Shown here: positions 26,932 to 35,898 of the stretch, piece by piece
Numbering within the stretch: the first letter of the stretch is position 1
Layout of the letters: every line of letters starts with the position of its first letter
Translations under genes and position numbers: made by a program
NCBI GenBank assembly: GCA_018812265.1
Contig: JAHJDG010000148.1
Span: 1 to 59,448, forward strand
Direction of reading: 5' to 3'
Source of the DNA: a bacterium
GTDB lineage: Bacteria; Electryoneota; RPQS01
Length of the DNA stretch: 59,448 bases
The notes under the pieces: generated by a model
Database searches by the model: none
What the model saw: the letters and a program-made list of their open reading frames with translations, nothing else
Told to the model about the DNA's origin: nothing

Positions 26932-28137
26932 ATGAATAGGTTGTTGATGGTTATGGTAGGCCTGTGCGCGCTGACGCTCGTCGGCTGGGCTCAGGGGGTG
27001 GATATGGGTGACCTGCCGGCGTGCGATTACCCGACGCTGGTGAATAATCCCGGTCATACGTTGTCGGACGTCGCTTGGCTGGGAGAGTGCATTACGGCGG
27101 AGGCGGCGCCTCAAGCTCTCGATCAGGACGGTTGCGATGATGGGGTGACGTTCCTCGGTGCGCCGTGGACTCCCTGCGCGCCCGCTCAAGTGCAAGTGGT
27201 GGTGACCGGCGGTTCGCTCTATCCGCTGTACCAATTGCAGAATGGGCGTCTCTATCTGAATGCCTGGAAGGACGGCAATCTGGATGGAGATTTTTGCGAC
27301 GTACTGTGTCCGGGAGCGGCCGGGCCCGGCGCGCCGGAATGGATCATTCGCGATTCCGTCGTCACGCCCGGCACTTGGCTGTTCACGTTCGTGGATCCGG
27401 GAGTTACGGATATCGGAGTGTATGACGGTGTGTTCCGCTTCCGCCTGACCGGCCAGCCGGTGGGGCCGGAGGGCTTCGGCCTGGTGGACAATATCGCCTG
27501 CCGGAACATGTTGTGCGGCAACTTCGGTTATGAGCATTTGGGCGAAGTCGAGGACTACATCATTACCGATCTGCAGCTCTTCGTCGAGCTGGGAACGTTC
27601 GACGCGGTGAGCGAGAACGGACGAATTGCGTTGCGCTGGAGTACGCGGAGCGAAGCCGGAAACGACCGGTTTGAGATTCTCCGGGATGGCGCGAGAGTGG
27701 GCGACGTCGAAAGTCTGGGCGATACGCCCACCGGCCACCGCTATTCATGGACCGACTACGGCGTGGAAAGCGGCGTAGTCTACACCTACACGCTGGTCAG
27801 CGTCAACCTCGACGGTTCACGCGAAACTCTGGGAACGGTGGCGGCATCACTATCCGATCACGTCGGCGCGGTGACTGAGTATGCGCTGTACCAGAACTAT
27901 CCGAATCCGTTCAATCCGACCACGACGATTGCTTTTGATCTGGCCGAGGCGGGCGAAGTGACCCTCACCATCTACAACCTGCAAGGTCAGGAGATCGCTA
28001 CGATCATTCGCGGTCAAATGGCGGTGGGCGCGCACACGGCGGTCTTCGATGCATCCGGCTTGCCGTCGGGCATGTACTGGTACAAACTGACGGCCAACGA
28101 TTTTACCGCTGTCCGCAAGATGATGCTGATGAAGTGA
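26932..28137 (+). CDS. Secreted GEVED-domain protein with T9SS sorting domain (third copy)
   Basis: 401 residues from the ATG at 26932, preceded by GGAGGAAGAG; the in-frame ATG at 26878 would add a non-signal extension. Signal peptide MNRLLMVMVGLCALTLVGWA. GEVED-type domain from DMGDLPACDYPTLVNNPGH (about 23) to LGEVEDYIITDL (about 203), then an FN3-like unit and a CTD from NYPNPFNPTT (about 322) to KMMLMK. From LFVELG to the end it is nearly identical to the end of the 887-residue protein, including FEILRDGARVGDVESLGD and FDASGLPSGMYWYKLTANDF. This indicates recent duplication or gene conversion. Function unknown. Confidence 0.82.
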   Translation: MNRLLMVMVGLCALTLVGWAQGVDMGDLPACDYPTLVNNPGHTLSDVAWLGECITAEAAPQALDQDGCDDGVTFLGAPWTPCAPAQVQVVVTGGSLYPLYQLQNGRLYLNAWKDGNLDGDFCDVLCPGAAGPGAPEWIIRDSVVTPGTWLFTFVDPGVTDIGVYDGVFRFRLTGQPVGPEGFGLVDNIACRNMLCGNFGYEHLGEVEDYIITDLQLFVELGTFDAVSENGRIALRWSTRSEAGNDRFEILRDGARVGDVESLGDTPTGHRYSWTDYGVESGVVYTYTLVSVNLDGSRETLGTVAASLSDHVGAVTEYALYQNYPNPFNPTTTIAFDLAEAGEVTLTIYNLQGQEIATIIRGQMAVGAHTAVFDASGLPSGMYWYKLTANDFTAVRKMMLMK

Positions 28138-28533
28138 CGCGAAGCATCATATCCCGTGAGCTAAGTCGCGGTGGAGAGTCTGATGACTCTCCACCGTTTC
28201 TATTGTGGAGCACCGATGTATGCCCGGTTCTGTTTTTCCGCTATCGAATCAGCTTCGGCTGAGATAGTCTGATCCGGCCCGGCGGGAGTCGCGGCTCCCT
28301 CCTCCGCAGCGTGGGGGGGGGACTGTTCTGGTCAGCCCTCTTATGATTACTCAAAACGGGTCAAGAATGCTCTTCCTATATGGAAAACAGTCATGTAGAG
28401 AACACGCTTCAATTTCGAGTCGGGCGCAAAAAGGGGTTGCACAAAGCTCAATTATTGGTTACTTTCCTATACTACGTCGAGCAAGTAGATTTACTATAGC
28501 AGGACAGAGAGAGGAAAGAAGGAGGATTTCACG
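28138..28533. other. 396-base gap between exported-protein genes
   Basis: Starts with the GGTGGAG-type hairpin at 28169, then a G-rich stretch with GGGAG-TCGCGG-CTCCC and a run of eight G. 28340-28530 is A+T-rich and probably carries the promoter of the next gene; a TATACT box near 28470 has no well-placed -35 partner. Confidence 0.5.
28169..28200 (+). terminator. Hairpin terminator of the GGTGGAG repeat type
   Basis: CGGTGGAGAGTC-TGAT-GACTCTCCACCG followed by TTTCT, 31 bases after the third GEVED gene. A close relative at 33078-33107 follows another gene. Confidence 0.75.
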
Positions 28534-31101
28534 ATGAAACGTGTTGTGATTCTTTTGATTGCGACCCTGATGGCGTGGCCCGCGTTCGCGGATATCAACG
28601 AGGGCTTTGAGACCTTCACCAACACCTCGTACGGCACGTACGACATCAACGGCTTCCACATCGTCAACGGTCTGGGTGACGCGACGTACCCGTACGTCGG
28701 CAGCCGGGACTGCCGGCTGCGTGACTCGGCGAGTCCCGATGCCCTCAACCAACCGTACTGCGAGTACATTGGCGTTGATGGCAACGGCAAGGATGGTGGA
28801 GTGGGCACGTTCAGCTTCTGGTATCGCAGCTGGGACGGAAGTCCCGCATCCGTCTACGATGTGACGTACAGCATTGACGGTGGTGCCCACCAATCGGCCG
28901 GCCAGATCAACACCACCAGCACGACCTACGCACAATTTTCCTACAACATCAACAGCACCTCGGACAACATCAAGATTCGCGTGCAGCGGGTATCCGGCGA
29001 GCGGCTGCACATAGACGAGTTCTACATTCAGGACAACGCCGCGCCGTCCGGACACGAGACGGATGCTCACGTAGCAGCGGGCGGAGCCGGCGCGCTGGCC
29101 ACCATCAGTTCTCTCGTGGACACTGAAGCCGAAGCTCAAGTGGTGATGACGTTCGACGTGCGCGATGACGGCGCGGGTTCCAGCAATGAGAACACGGTCA
29201 TCAACGGCGTGAGCATCGTTGCGGGCAGCGCCAATACCCTGAGCAATTGGACCCAGGTCATTGCCGGAGCCAAACTGACGGATGGTGTGAGCACGTGGAC
29301 GGGAACGGTTGCGGCGGGCGCGATCACCTTCACCGGCGCGCCGCTCGCCACGCTGCCCGACGGCGGTCCGTGGCAGACGTGGTCGCTGAGCGTTTGGCTT
29401 ACGACAACGTTACCCTACTACGCGGACAACGAGATTCTCGAGTTCAAGATCGGTCCGACAAACTTCGAGACCGACACCGCCGATGCAGGTTTCGATCCGG
29501 CGGACGTTCCGGTGGAGTCGGGTGACTTCAACAACCAGATTGACATAATGGCCACCGAACTCGGCATCACCACCCAGCCCCCGGCGACCGCGGCGGTCAG
29601 TTGGACTTTCACCGTGCGTGCGGGCTTCGCAGATGAGAACGGCGGCATTGACGAAGACTTCCCACCGGAAGATATCAGCTTGTCGGTGTCCAGCGGTATC
29701 GGGAATCTTTCCAGCGCTTCGGGCCTGACCAAGACCAGCAGCAATGGTCAGTCGGCCTGGACCGACCTGCTTTACGACGTCGCCGACGATGATGTCGTGC
29801 TGCAAGCGGTGTCTGCGACCTATCCCGGTCCGGCCTTAACGAATGCCTTTGACGTTGCCTCGATCACGGTGGATGCCTATCCGCTCTGCTGGGACGGCAA
29901 TGCCACCGATCAGGCGGTTCCGTTCGTCGTTCACATCAGTATCCGCAACTGGGAATCCGCCGCCGGACAGAATTGCTATGTGAAGGTATACGATGGCGGC
30001 AACAATCCGTTCCACTACACGGATGGCAGTGGCTGGAGTTCGAGTACGGCGTGGGCGGCGAAGCCCATCATCACCCTCGACGCTAATGGCGACTGGTCCG
30101 GTTGGCTGGCGCTGAAGAGCAAGGGGCTTACCAAATTCCGCCCGCGCGTGGCGCTGGTGTCGTCCACGTCCACCTATATCACCGGATTCGAGGTCCTCGG
30201 CACGATGGTTGATCTGACCACGACCGGTGTGGTGGTGGAAGATCGCGACGGGATTCGAAGCTACGGTACGCCCGGCAACATCATCCTCGTCCGTGGCGGT
30301 GGCGGAGCGATTCTCGGCTCGTGGATTATCGAGGACAACGGCTATCCGCTGGATGACGGCGGAAGCGCCATTGCCTCCGGTGGCTGGCGGCTGGCGATGT
30401 GCGACGTCTGCGAAGACGTGACCTTCGAGTCGTGGGCGCCTGCGAAGTGGCCGAACGGCTATGATATACCGAGTTTCTTCGACATCGTGTACGATTTCTG
30501 CCCGACTCCCGGCAGCGTGGTTGAAATGGATGACGTGCAGCTCCCCGTCGAGCTTCTCTCGTTTACTGCGACGGCGGGTGATCGCGCGGTTCGTTTGAAC
30601 TGGACGACGGCCAGCGAGACTGACAACGTCCACTTCCTCATCGAGCGGAACGGCGAGACGGCGGCGCGAATCGAGAGTCGCGGCAACAGCGCCACCGGCC
30701 ATGAATACTCATGGACCGACGAAGGTCTCGACAACGGCGCGACCTACCGCTACACGCTCCTTTCGGTGAGCCTGACGGGTGATCGCGCGGAACTCCAGAC
30801 CGTCGAAGCCACGCCCACCGAGAGCGCGGCGATGATTACGGAGTACGCGCTGTATCAGAACTACCCGAATCCGTTCAACCCGGCCACACAGATCAAGTTT
30901 GACCTGTTGGAAAGCGGCCTCGCGAGCCTGAAGGTGTACAACCTGATGGGTCAGGCGGTGGCAACGCTGGTGAACGCCACGCTACCCGCCGGAGCGCACG
31001 TCGTGTCGTTCGATGCGGCGAATCTTCCCTCGGGCTTGTATCTGTACCGCATCGAGGTGAACGGCTTCACGGCCGAGAAGAAGATGCTGCTGATGAAATA
31101 A
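28534..31101 (+). CDS. Large secreted protein with T9SS sorting domain, function unknown
   Basis: 855 residues; AAGGAGG 8 bases before ATG; signal peptide MKRVVILLIATLMAWPAFA. The first ~170 residues (INEGFETFTNTSYGTYDING, GTFSFWYRSWDG) resemble a jelly-roll domain of the choice-of-anchor/MAM-like type. Beta-rich, Thr/Ala-rich Ig-like segments follow (DAHVAAGGAGALATISSL; ADENGGIDEDFPPED), then a domain with WDGNATDQAVPF and WSGWLALKSKGLTKFRPR. An FN3-like unit (VRLNWTTASETDNVHFLIER) and a CTD from NYPNPFNPAT (about 776) to KMLLMK end the protein. Members of this architecture are usually annotated only as T9SS cargo. No catalytic motif recognised. Confidence 0.78.
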   Translation: MKRVVILLIATLMAWPAFADINEGFETFTNTSYGTYDINGFHIVNGLGDATYPYVGSRDCRLRDSASPDALNQPYCEYIGVDGNGKDGGVGTFSFWYRSWDGSPASVYDVTYSIDGGAHQSAGQINTTSTTYAQFSYNINSTSDNIKIRVQRVSGERLHIDEFYIQDNAAPSGHETDAHVAAGGAGALATISSLVDTEAEAQVVMTFDVRDDGAGSSNENTVINGVSIVAGSANTLSNWTQVIAGAKLTDGVSTWTGTVAAGAITFTGAPLATLPDGGPWQTWSLSVWLTTTLPYYADNEILEFKIGPTNFETDTADAGFDPADVPVESGDFNNQIDIMATELGITTQPPATAAVSWTFTVRAGFADENGGIDEDFPPEDISLSVSSGIGNLSSASGLTKTSSNGQSAWTDLLYDVADDDVVLQAVSATYPGPALTNAFDVASITVDAYPLCWDGNATDQAVPFVVHISIRNWESAAGQNCYVKVYDGGNNPFHYTDGSGWSSSTAWAAKPIITLDANGDWSGWLALKSKGLTKFRPRVALVSSTSTYITGFEVLGTMVDLTTTGVVVEDRDGIRSYGTPGNIILVRGGGGAILGSWIIEDNGYPLDDGGSAIASGGWRLAMCDVCEDVTFESWAPAKWPNGYDIPSFFDIVYDFCPTPGSVVEMDDVQLPVELLSFTATAGDRAVRLNWTTASETDNVHFLIERNGETAARIESRGNSATGHEYSWTDEGLDNGATYRYTLLSVSLTGDRAELQTVEATPTESAAMITEYALYQNYPNPFNPATQIKFDLLESGLASLKVYNLMGQAVATLVNATLPAGAHVVSFDAANLPSGLYLYRIEVNGFTAEKKMLLMK

Positions 31102-31157
31102 GCCTTTCCGCCGGGCAGGATATTCAGACCCCGTCGGAAACGGGCGATGACGATTCT

Positions 31158-31188
31158 GAAAGGGGCGAACCTAGGGTTCGCCCCTTTC
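31158..31188 (+). terminator. Terminator after the 855-residue protein gene
   Basis: GAAAGGGGCGAACC-TAG-GGTTCGCCCCTTTC, a perfect 14-bp stem 56 bases after the stop, followed by a C/T-rich tail. Confidence 0.8.
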
Positions 31189-31398
31189 TCGCCGCGTTTT
31201 GTGAAGATCTCGATCTTCTTGGATTCCATTAGAGCCGTTGCATCGTGTTTCGGAATGACCTATATTTGCCCGCGGTCATTTCGATGGCGTCGCACTCACA
31301 CCGAAAACGCGACATTTTTCACATAACGGTGAAGCTCAAGGTCTTGCTGAGGGGCTTCCCATCCAACTTCCTATAAAGCAAATGCGAGGAGAATGACG

Positions 31399-33042
31399 AT
31401 GACCCTGTCTTTGTCACGACGAGTTTGGCTCAGTGCGGTGCTCTTGACTCTGCTCGCCACGGGCGGCGCTTTCGGCGCGGATGCTCCCTACGGCGAGCAG
31501 AAGTGGGCCGCCGATTTCGAGGGCGAGATCCAATGGCAGCAATTGACCGACGCCGGTTATTTGGTAGTCTGTACGTCCACGGGTCTGTTTGGACTCGATC
31601 CGGCCACCGGCCAGCAGGCATGGGCGATGGACGACGTCCGTAAGCTGCCTGATGACTATTTCGAGATTCTTCCCGCGACGCAGTTCGCCCTCGTGACCAA
31701 AAAATCCGGCCCCCTCGGAGCGATGACGCAGGTCGTACTGGTGGACGTGATTGACGGGAAGTTGATGTGGACGTCGAAGGAGATGGGACTCACCAACACC
31801 AATGGCCAGTTCTACCTTCCGCAAGCGGGCGGTGTTCTATTCTTCGGCACCAACGAAAAAGGCAAGGCCACGTTCCTCCTGGCCGATCTGGTCACCGGGC
31901 AGCCGGTTTGGACCAGCCAGACGCTTTTCAAAGGTTCCAAAGGCCCCGAGCAGTTCACCATCCGTCCCGAGAAGAAGACCGGCCGCATGGGTATCGGCGG
32001 CAACCAGTATCCGGTATGGCTAAGCGACGGCACCTTCCTCGAGTTCATGTCGAAAAACGGACTGCGCAAAATCAACGCGAAAACCGGTGAGCAGGTGTGG
32101 GCGTCCAAATTCAAGTTCAAAGACGTTCCCGGACTGCGCAACGGCTACGGCCCGATGCTGCTGAGTCCCGATGAGAAAGTCGTGTACGTTCCCCACGATA
32201 ATACCATTGATGCGGTCAGCACGACCGACGGTACGCCGCTGTGGAAAAAGACTCCCAAGCTCATCAGTATGGCCACGCAAATGCAACTGACCGAGCAGGG
32301 ACTGGTCGTGAAGGGCGGCGGCGGTCCCAAGAACAAGCCGTTCATTACGGTACTCGATCCACAGACCGGCGAGACCGTGTGGAAGAAGCCGTTCCGCGAT
32401 CTTGCGGATGCCAGTTCGTTTGCGGTCAAGGACGGCAAGATTCTGCTCTATGCCGATCGCTCGATTTGCTCGATCAATATCGCCGACGCTGAAGCAACCG
32501 AAGTGGCCCGCAAAATCTCCTTTGAAGGCGGCGAAGTCCCCGGCAGTCTGCAATTGCTTGACACGGGTTATTTGCTGGTGTCCGATCAGAACGTCGCGCT
32601 CTTCGACTGGGAAGGTAATCAGGTTTTCCATTCCTACCACAAGGCTCCCGGCGCGAGCATGTTTTCCAAGATCACTTCCACGGTCGCCACGGCCACCGTC
32701 AATGCCATGTCGGCGGCGGCCGCCTACAGCGAGGCTCACTCGGAAGCGCAGGCCAGCGGCCACGGCTCGGCCAGCTACATGGTGGCCAGCAATTCCGTCA
32801 TGTCCCGCCGCTTCAAGGCCTCGGCCAGCGCGCAGAACTATCACTACGTGCTGACCAACGTAGAAGGCGGAAGTTCAGGCAGCCGCGCCAATGCCGGAAT
32901 CGTCAAGGTGGATAAAACCAACGGTCAGGACGTCCGCCGCGTAGCCCTCGGAACCAAGAAGCCCGAGTACGAAGTGGACCCCATTGACAACCAGCTCTAC
33001 TTCATCGAGGACGGAAAGAGAATCATCTGCTACGATCTCTAA
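31399..33042 (+). CDS. Exported PQQ-like beta-propeller repeat protein
   Basis: 547 residues using the ATG at 31399, which is 7 bases after GAGGAG; the ATG at 31393 is only one base after that site. Signal peptide ends TGGAFGA. Repeats with the PQQ-type propeller blade signature cover the protein: LVVCTSTGLFGLDPATGQQAW, VVLVDVIDGKLMW, LLADLVTGQPVW, LRKINAKTGEQVW, IDAVSTTDGTPLWKK, ITVLDPQTGETVWKK and ICSINIADAEA. About eight blades are likely. It has no CTD and no visible metal or PQQ ligand set, so it is more likely a periplasmic or outer-membrane scaffold (BamB-like fold) than a dehydrogenase. Residues 420-470 carry an Ala/Ser/His-rich insertion. Confidence 0.8.
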   Translation: MTLSLSRRVWLSAVLLTLLATGGAFGADAPYGEQKWAADFEGEIQWQQLTDAGYLVVCTSTGLFGLDPATGQQAWAMDDVRKLPDDYFEILPATQFALVTKKSGPLGAMTQVVLVDVIDGKLMWTSKEMGLTNTNGQFYLPQAGGVLFFGTNEKGKATFLLADLVTGQPVWTSQTLFKGSKGPEQFTIRPEKKTGRMGIGGNQYPVWLSDGTFLEFMSKNGLRKINAKTGEQVWASKFKFKDVPGLRNGYGPMLLSPDEKVVYVPHDNTIDAVSTTDGTPLWKKTPKLISMATQMQLTEQGLVVKGGGGPKNKPFITVLDPQTGETVWKKPFRDLADASSFAVKDGKILLYADRSICSINIADAEATEVARKISFEGGEVPGSLQLLDTGYLLVSDQNVALFDWEGNQVFHSYHKAPGASMFSKITSTVATATVNAMSAAAAYSEAHSEAQASGHGSASYMVASNSVMSRRFKASASAQNYHYVLTNVEGGSSGSRANAGIVKVDKTNGQDVRRVALGTKKPEYEVDPIDNQLYFIEDGKRIICYDL

Positions 33043-33077
33043 TCGCGCAAGCGAATTTACATTTCCACGAATGGATC

Positions 33078-33107
33078 GCGGTGGAGGGTCTTCAGACCCT
33101 CCACCGC
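33078..33107 (+). terminator. Hairpin terminator of the GGTGGAG repeat type
   Basis: GCGGTGGAGGGTCT and AGACCCTCCACCGC pair over a minimal loop, 35 bases after the propeller gene. The core and the preceding ATCGCG/GTCGCG flank match the hairpin at 28169. Confidence 0.72.
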
Positions 33108-33198
33108 TTGTATGTTACTGGCATGAACAGTTGACTTTCCGATTAGGGAGTATTAATATATCCAAGTGACCTTTGTGCTATCAGAACGGAACGTCACC

Positions 33199-34539
33199 AT
33201 GTATTTCACCGCACTATTACTCGTAATTGTAGGACTATTTTCCACTTTCGCTAACGCCCGTACCAGCTTTCGGGGCTACTCCGGCGCTCCCGGCCACCAG
33301 ACCTGTGCCTCAAGCTGCCACGGCCAAGCGGGAGGAAACGTGACCGTCAGCGGATTCCCGGAGGCCTACACCCCGAGCCAGTCCTATCTGATTACGATTC
33401 AGAGAACGTCCGGCAACTCGATCAATCAGTTCAACGGCTCGGTTCGGGCAGGTACCGGTTCCACCAATGCCGGTGTGATTACCGCTGGAACTGGTACGGA
33501 GGTCTACAACGTGACCGGGGAAACCAATGGCGTGCATCTGTCTTCCAGTAATCAGACCTCGGCGACGTTCAACTGGACGGCTCCCGCCGCCGGAACCGGA
33601 ACCGTGCAGCTGTACGTGGGGGCCTATCAAGGCACCTCCTACAGCAGCGGGCTGAATACGACGATCGTTCAAGTTTCCGATGAAGCCATGTCGTTACCGG
33701 GGCCGGCTACGAATCCCAATCCCGCCGATGGTGCGGGTGGAGTACTTCCCGAGGCGGTGCTATCCTGGACGGCAGGTTCGGGAGCCGTAGCGCATGCCAT
33801 CTATTTCGGGATGACGAGTCCTCCGGATTTGGTAACGATTCAGGTAGCCACCAGCTTTGATCCGCCCGGCAGCTTACTGCCCGGTACGACGTACTATTGG
33901 AGAGTGGATGAACGGAACGCGGTAGGAGTAACCTCGGGAGACGTCTGGCGGTTCACCACGTTACCCTTGCCGGAAGCAGCTACCAATCCCACTCCCGCCG
34001 ATGGTGCGATAGATGTCCCCCGCAGTACCGCGCTGTCGTGGACGGCGGGTTCGGGTGCGGAAGTTCATCACATTCGCCTCGGACCCAGTAGTCCACCGCC
34101 CATTATTGATAGCACGATTGCTACTGTTTACCAATTCATGGAACTGCTTCTGCCGGACACGCAGTATTTCTGGCGGATTGACGAAGAAAACGGCGCGGGA
34201 ATTACCGAGGGAACGCGGTGGTCGTTTCGCACCGAAGTTGCCTCCTCCACCGGTGACCGAGACGCGCTCGCACCGCAGGAATTCTCGCTCGGTCCCGTCT
34301 ATCCCAATCCCTTCAACGCCCGCCTGACGGTTCCCTTTGTCCTGCCCAAGTCGGCGGATGTGATTCTGACCCTCTGGGACGTGACGGGCCGGCAAACGGC
34401 GGTTCTTGCGGATGGCTATTTTAATAGCGGAGCGCATCGTGTGGAGTGGTCGGCGGCGGGCGTCGGCAGCGGAATCTACTTCCTGAGGCTCTCGGCCGGA
34501 GGGCAGACCGTCGCGGCTAAGGTCGTCGCGCTCAAGTAG
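33199..34539 (+). CDS. Secreted Reeler/choice-of-anchor V protein with CxxxCH motif, FN3 repeats and T9SS sorting domain
   Basis: 446 residues using ATG 33199, which opens the signal peptide MYFTALLLVIVGLFSTFANA; an upstream GTG at 33166 lacks one. After the signal, FRGYSGAPGHQTCASSCHGQ carries C-x3-C-H (about 36-41) at the place where choice-of-anchor V proteins have a C-x2-C-H haem site. The reeler-like beta domain continues to about residue 165. Two FN3-like repeats, both beginning ATNP(N/T)PADGA, span about 170-350, and the CTD runs from YPNPFNAR (about 368) to VVALK. It could carry a covalently bound haem outside the cell if the variant spacing is accepted. Function unknown. Confidence 0.8.
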   Translation: MYFTALLLVIVGLFSTFANARTSFRGYSGAPGHQTCASSCHGQAGGNVTVSGFPEAYTPSQSYLITIQRTSGNSINQFNGSVRAGTGSTNAGVITAGTGTEVYNVTGETNGVHLSSSNQTSATFNWTAPAAGTGTVQLYVGAYQGTSYSSGLNTTIVQVSDEAMSLPGPATNPNPADGAGGVLPEAVLSWTAGSGAVAHAIYFGMTSPPDLVTIQVATSFDPPGSLLPGTTYYWRVDERNAVGVTSGDVWRFTTLPLPEAATNPTPADGAIDVPRSTALSWTAGSGAEVHHIRLGPSSPPPIIDSTIATVYQFMELLLPDTQYFWRIDEENGAGITEGTRWSFRTEVASSTGDRDALAPQEFSLGPVYPNPFNARLTVPFVLPKSADVILTLWDVTGRQTAVLADGYFNSGAHRVEWSAAGVGSGIYFLRLSAGGQTVAAKVVALK

Positions 34540-34562
34540 TTGCGGAATTCAACGAAAATCAG

Positions 34563-34594
34563 ACCGGACTGTGCAATCACTGTCCGGTTTTGTT
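34563..34594 (+). terminator. Terminator after the choice-of-anchor V gene
   Basis: ACCGGACTGTG-CAAT-CACTGTCCGGT (one T-T mismatch) followed by TTTTGTTATATT, 24 bases after the stop and 28 bases before the next start. Confidence 0.82.
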
Positions 34595-34621
34595 ATATTA
34601 CCGGAAACAGGGAGTGACCGG

Positions 34622-35455
34622 ATGCTCGTCGGCGCGCACGTATCGGTGGCTGGAGGGCTCGATCAGGCGTTTCGCTGGTATCAGGAGTTCGACTGCGAAA
34701 GCCTGCAGATCTTCACCAAGAGTCAGCTTCAGTGGAAGGCTAAACCGCTCGAGCCTGAAGAAGTGATGTCTTGGCTGGAAGCTTGGGAGCTTGCGGACTG
34801 GCCGCCCTGTTTCGTGCACGACAGCTATCTCATCAATCTCTCCAGTCCCGACGAAGCGCTGCGGAAAAAATCCGTGGATGCGTTCGTAGATGAGCTCGAA
34901 CGCGCGTCGCTCTTGGGTATTCCGTGGGTAAACACACACCCCGGCTCACACAAGGGCGCGGGCGAACAAATTGGACTCGATAACTGCGTGCGCTCGCTGA
35001 AAGAAGTGCTCGAACGAACGGAAGGCATCGGCACGGGGATTCTCCTCGAGACAACGGCGGGACAGGGCAACGATCTGGGCAGCAAGTTCGAGAATCTCGC
35101 ATATCTCTTGGAGAAAACCGACGGCGGCCAGCGGGTGGGAGTGTGCTACGATACCTGCCACGGTTTTGCGGCGGGCTACGACATTCGCACGGCGGAAGCC
35201 TACACGGCAACTTTCGCGCGGTTCGATGAGCTGATCGGCCTGCGTTTCCTGCACGCCTTCCATCTGAACGACTGCCGCTTTCCGCTGGGCAGCCGCCGTG
35301 ACCGTCACGCGCCCATTGGTAAGGGGGAGATCGGCCCGCAAGCCTTTCGTCTCCTGATGAACGATCCGCGTTTCGAGCTGCATCCCGGCATCACCGAACT
35401 CCCCGATGACGTCACGCCACAGAGTCTTGCGCGGCTCAAGAATTTTCGCCAATAG
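34622..35455 (+). CDS. nfo: Endonuclease IV (AP endonuclease)
   Basis: 277 residues from the ATG at 34622, with GGGAGTGA upstream. It begins MLVGAHVSVAGGLDQAF, the family N-terminus. Zinc ligands are in place: HVS (first His), NTHPGSHKG, ILLETTAGQG (Glu), YDTCHGFAAGYDI (Asp and His), FHLNDCRFPLGSRRDRH (His/Asp/His) and ITELPDD (C-terminal Glu). It cuts 5' to abasic sites in base-excision repair, acting after glycosylases such as the endonuclease III encoded at 6232-6885. Length is normal. A short lipoprotein-like gene follows after 20 bases. Confidence 0.95.
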   Translation: MLVGAHVSVAGGLDQAFRWYQEFDCESLQIFTKSQLQWKAKPLEPEEVMSWLEAWELADWPPCFVHDSYLINLSSPDEALRKKSVDAFVDELERASLLGIPWVNTHPGSHKGAGEQIGLDNCVRSLKEVLERTEGIGTGILLETTAGQGNDLGSKFENLAYLLEKTDGGQRVGVCYDTCHGFAAGYDIRTAEAYTATFARFDELIGLRFLHAFHLNDCRFPLGSRRDRHAPIGKGEIGPQAFRLLMNDPRFELHPGITELPDDVTPQSLARLKNFRQ

Positions 35456-35475
35456 AAATATTTCGAGGGGATATT

Positions 35476-35772
35476 ATGACCGCCCGCACTCTGATCGCTA
35501 TTGCCCTCGCTCTCGTGATTCCGGTGTGCGGCTGCGGGCCGGCGAACAAATTTTCACGGCAAAGTGAAGGCGATGAAGTAGCCGGACGAAAAGGCACAGA
35601 GATTTCCTGCACGGGCGGACATGGTGTTCGCCCGTTTGCATGGCAGCATGTCGAAAAGATTAATGTCCTGACGATGCTAGCGAGTCTACTTCCGAGTGAG
35701 ACTCCAGAGTGCGGTGTAGATCATTGCGCGGATGATTGCAGCAATGATGTTTATCATCAGGCAGAAATCTGA
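35476..35772 (+). CDS. Small putative lipoprotein, possibly decayed
   Basis: 98 residues. The ATG has GAGGGGATATT upstream, and MTARTLIAIALALVIPVCGC is a lipoprotein signal with VCGC lipobox. After about residue 30 the sequence (SEGDEVAGRKGTEISCTGGH and on) is of no recognised type, and the last 29 residues overlap a membrane-protein-like frame on the other strand. Either this is a real short lipoprotein or only the N-terminus of an older gene survives. The start is well supported; the C-terminal part is doubtful. Confidence 0.4.
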   Translation: MTARTLIAIALALVIPVCGCGPANKFSRQSEGDEVAGRKGTEISCTGGHGVRPFAWQHVEKINVLTMLASLLPSETPECGVDHCADDCSNDVYHQAEI

Positions 35773-35898
35773 ATGCCCATGACAGAGCACGAATAACAGT
35801 TCTGCTCCAATTTCAAGGGCGAGATGAATCAGGAAATGACGAATGACCATGGTAATAGCGGAAGAGGGACGAAGGAGGCGAGACCTTGATTGAAACAT
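35686..35898 (-). CDS. Small putative membrane protein
   Basis: 70 residues. From Met17 the frame reads MVIRHFLIHLALEIGAELLF, VLCHGHSDF and CLMINIIAAIIRAMIYTAL: two hydrophobic segments separated by a His/Cys turn. That composition is unlike a chance antisense frame. The initiator may be ATG 35898 or 35850; neither has a strong ribosome site. No family recognised. It overlaps the 3' end of the small lipoprotein frame, so at most one of the two C-termini is probably real. Confidence 0.4.
   Translation of the reverse strand: MFQSRSRLLRPSSAITMVIRHFLIHLALEIGAELLFVLCHGHSDFCLMINIIAAIIRAMIYTALWSLTRK

Noticed and set aside
28440-28500. Possible promoter with TATACT for the 28534 gene
   Set aside because: No -35 box at a suitable distance; FCB promoters may differ, so it cannot be called.
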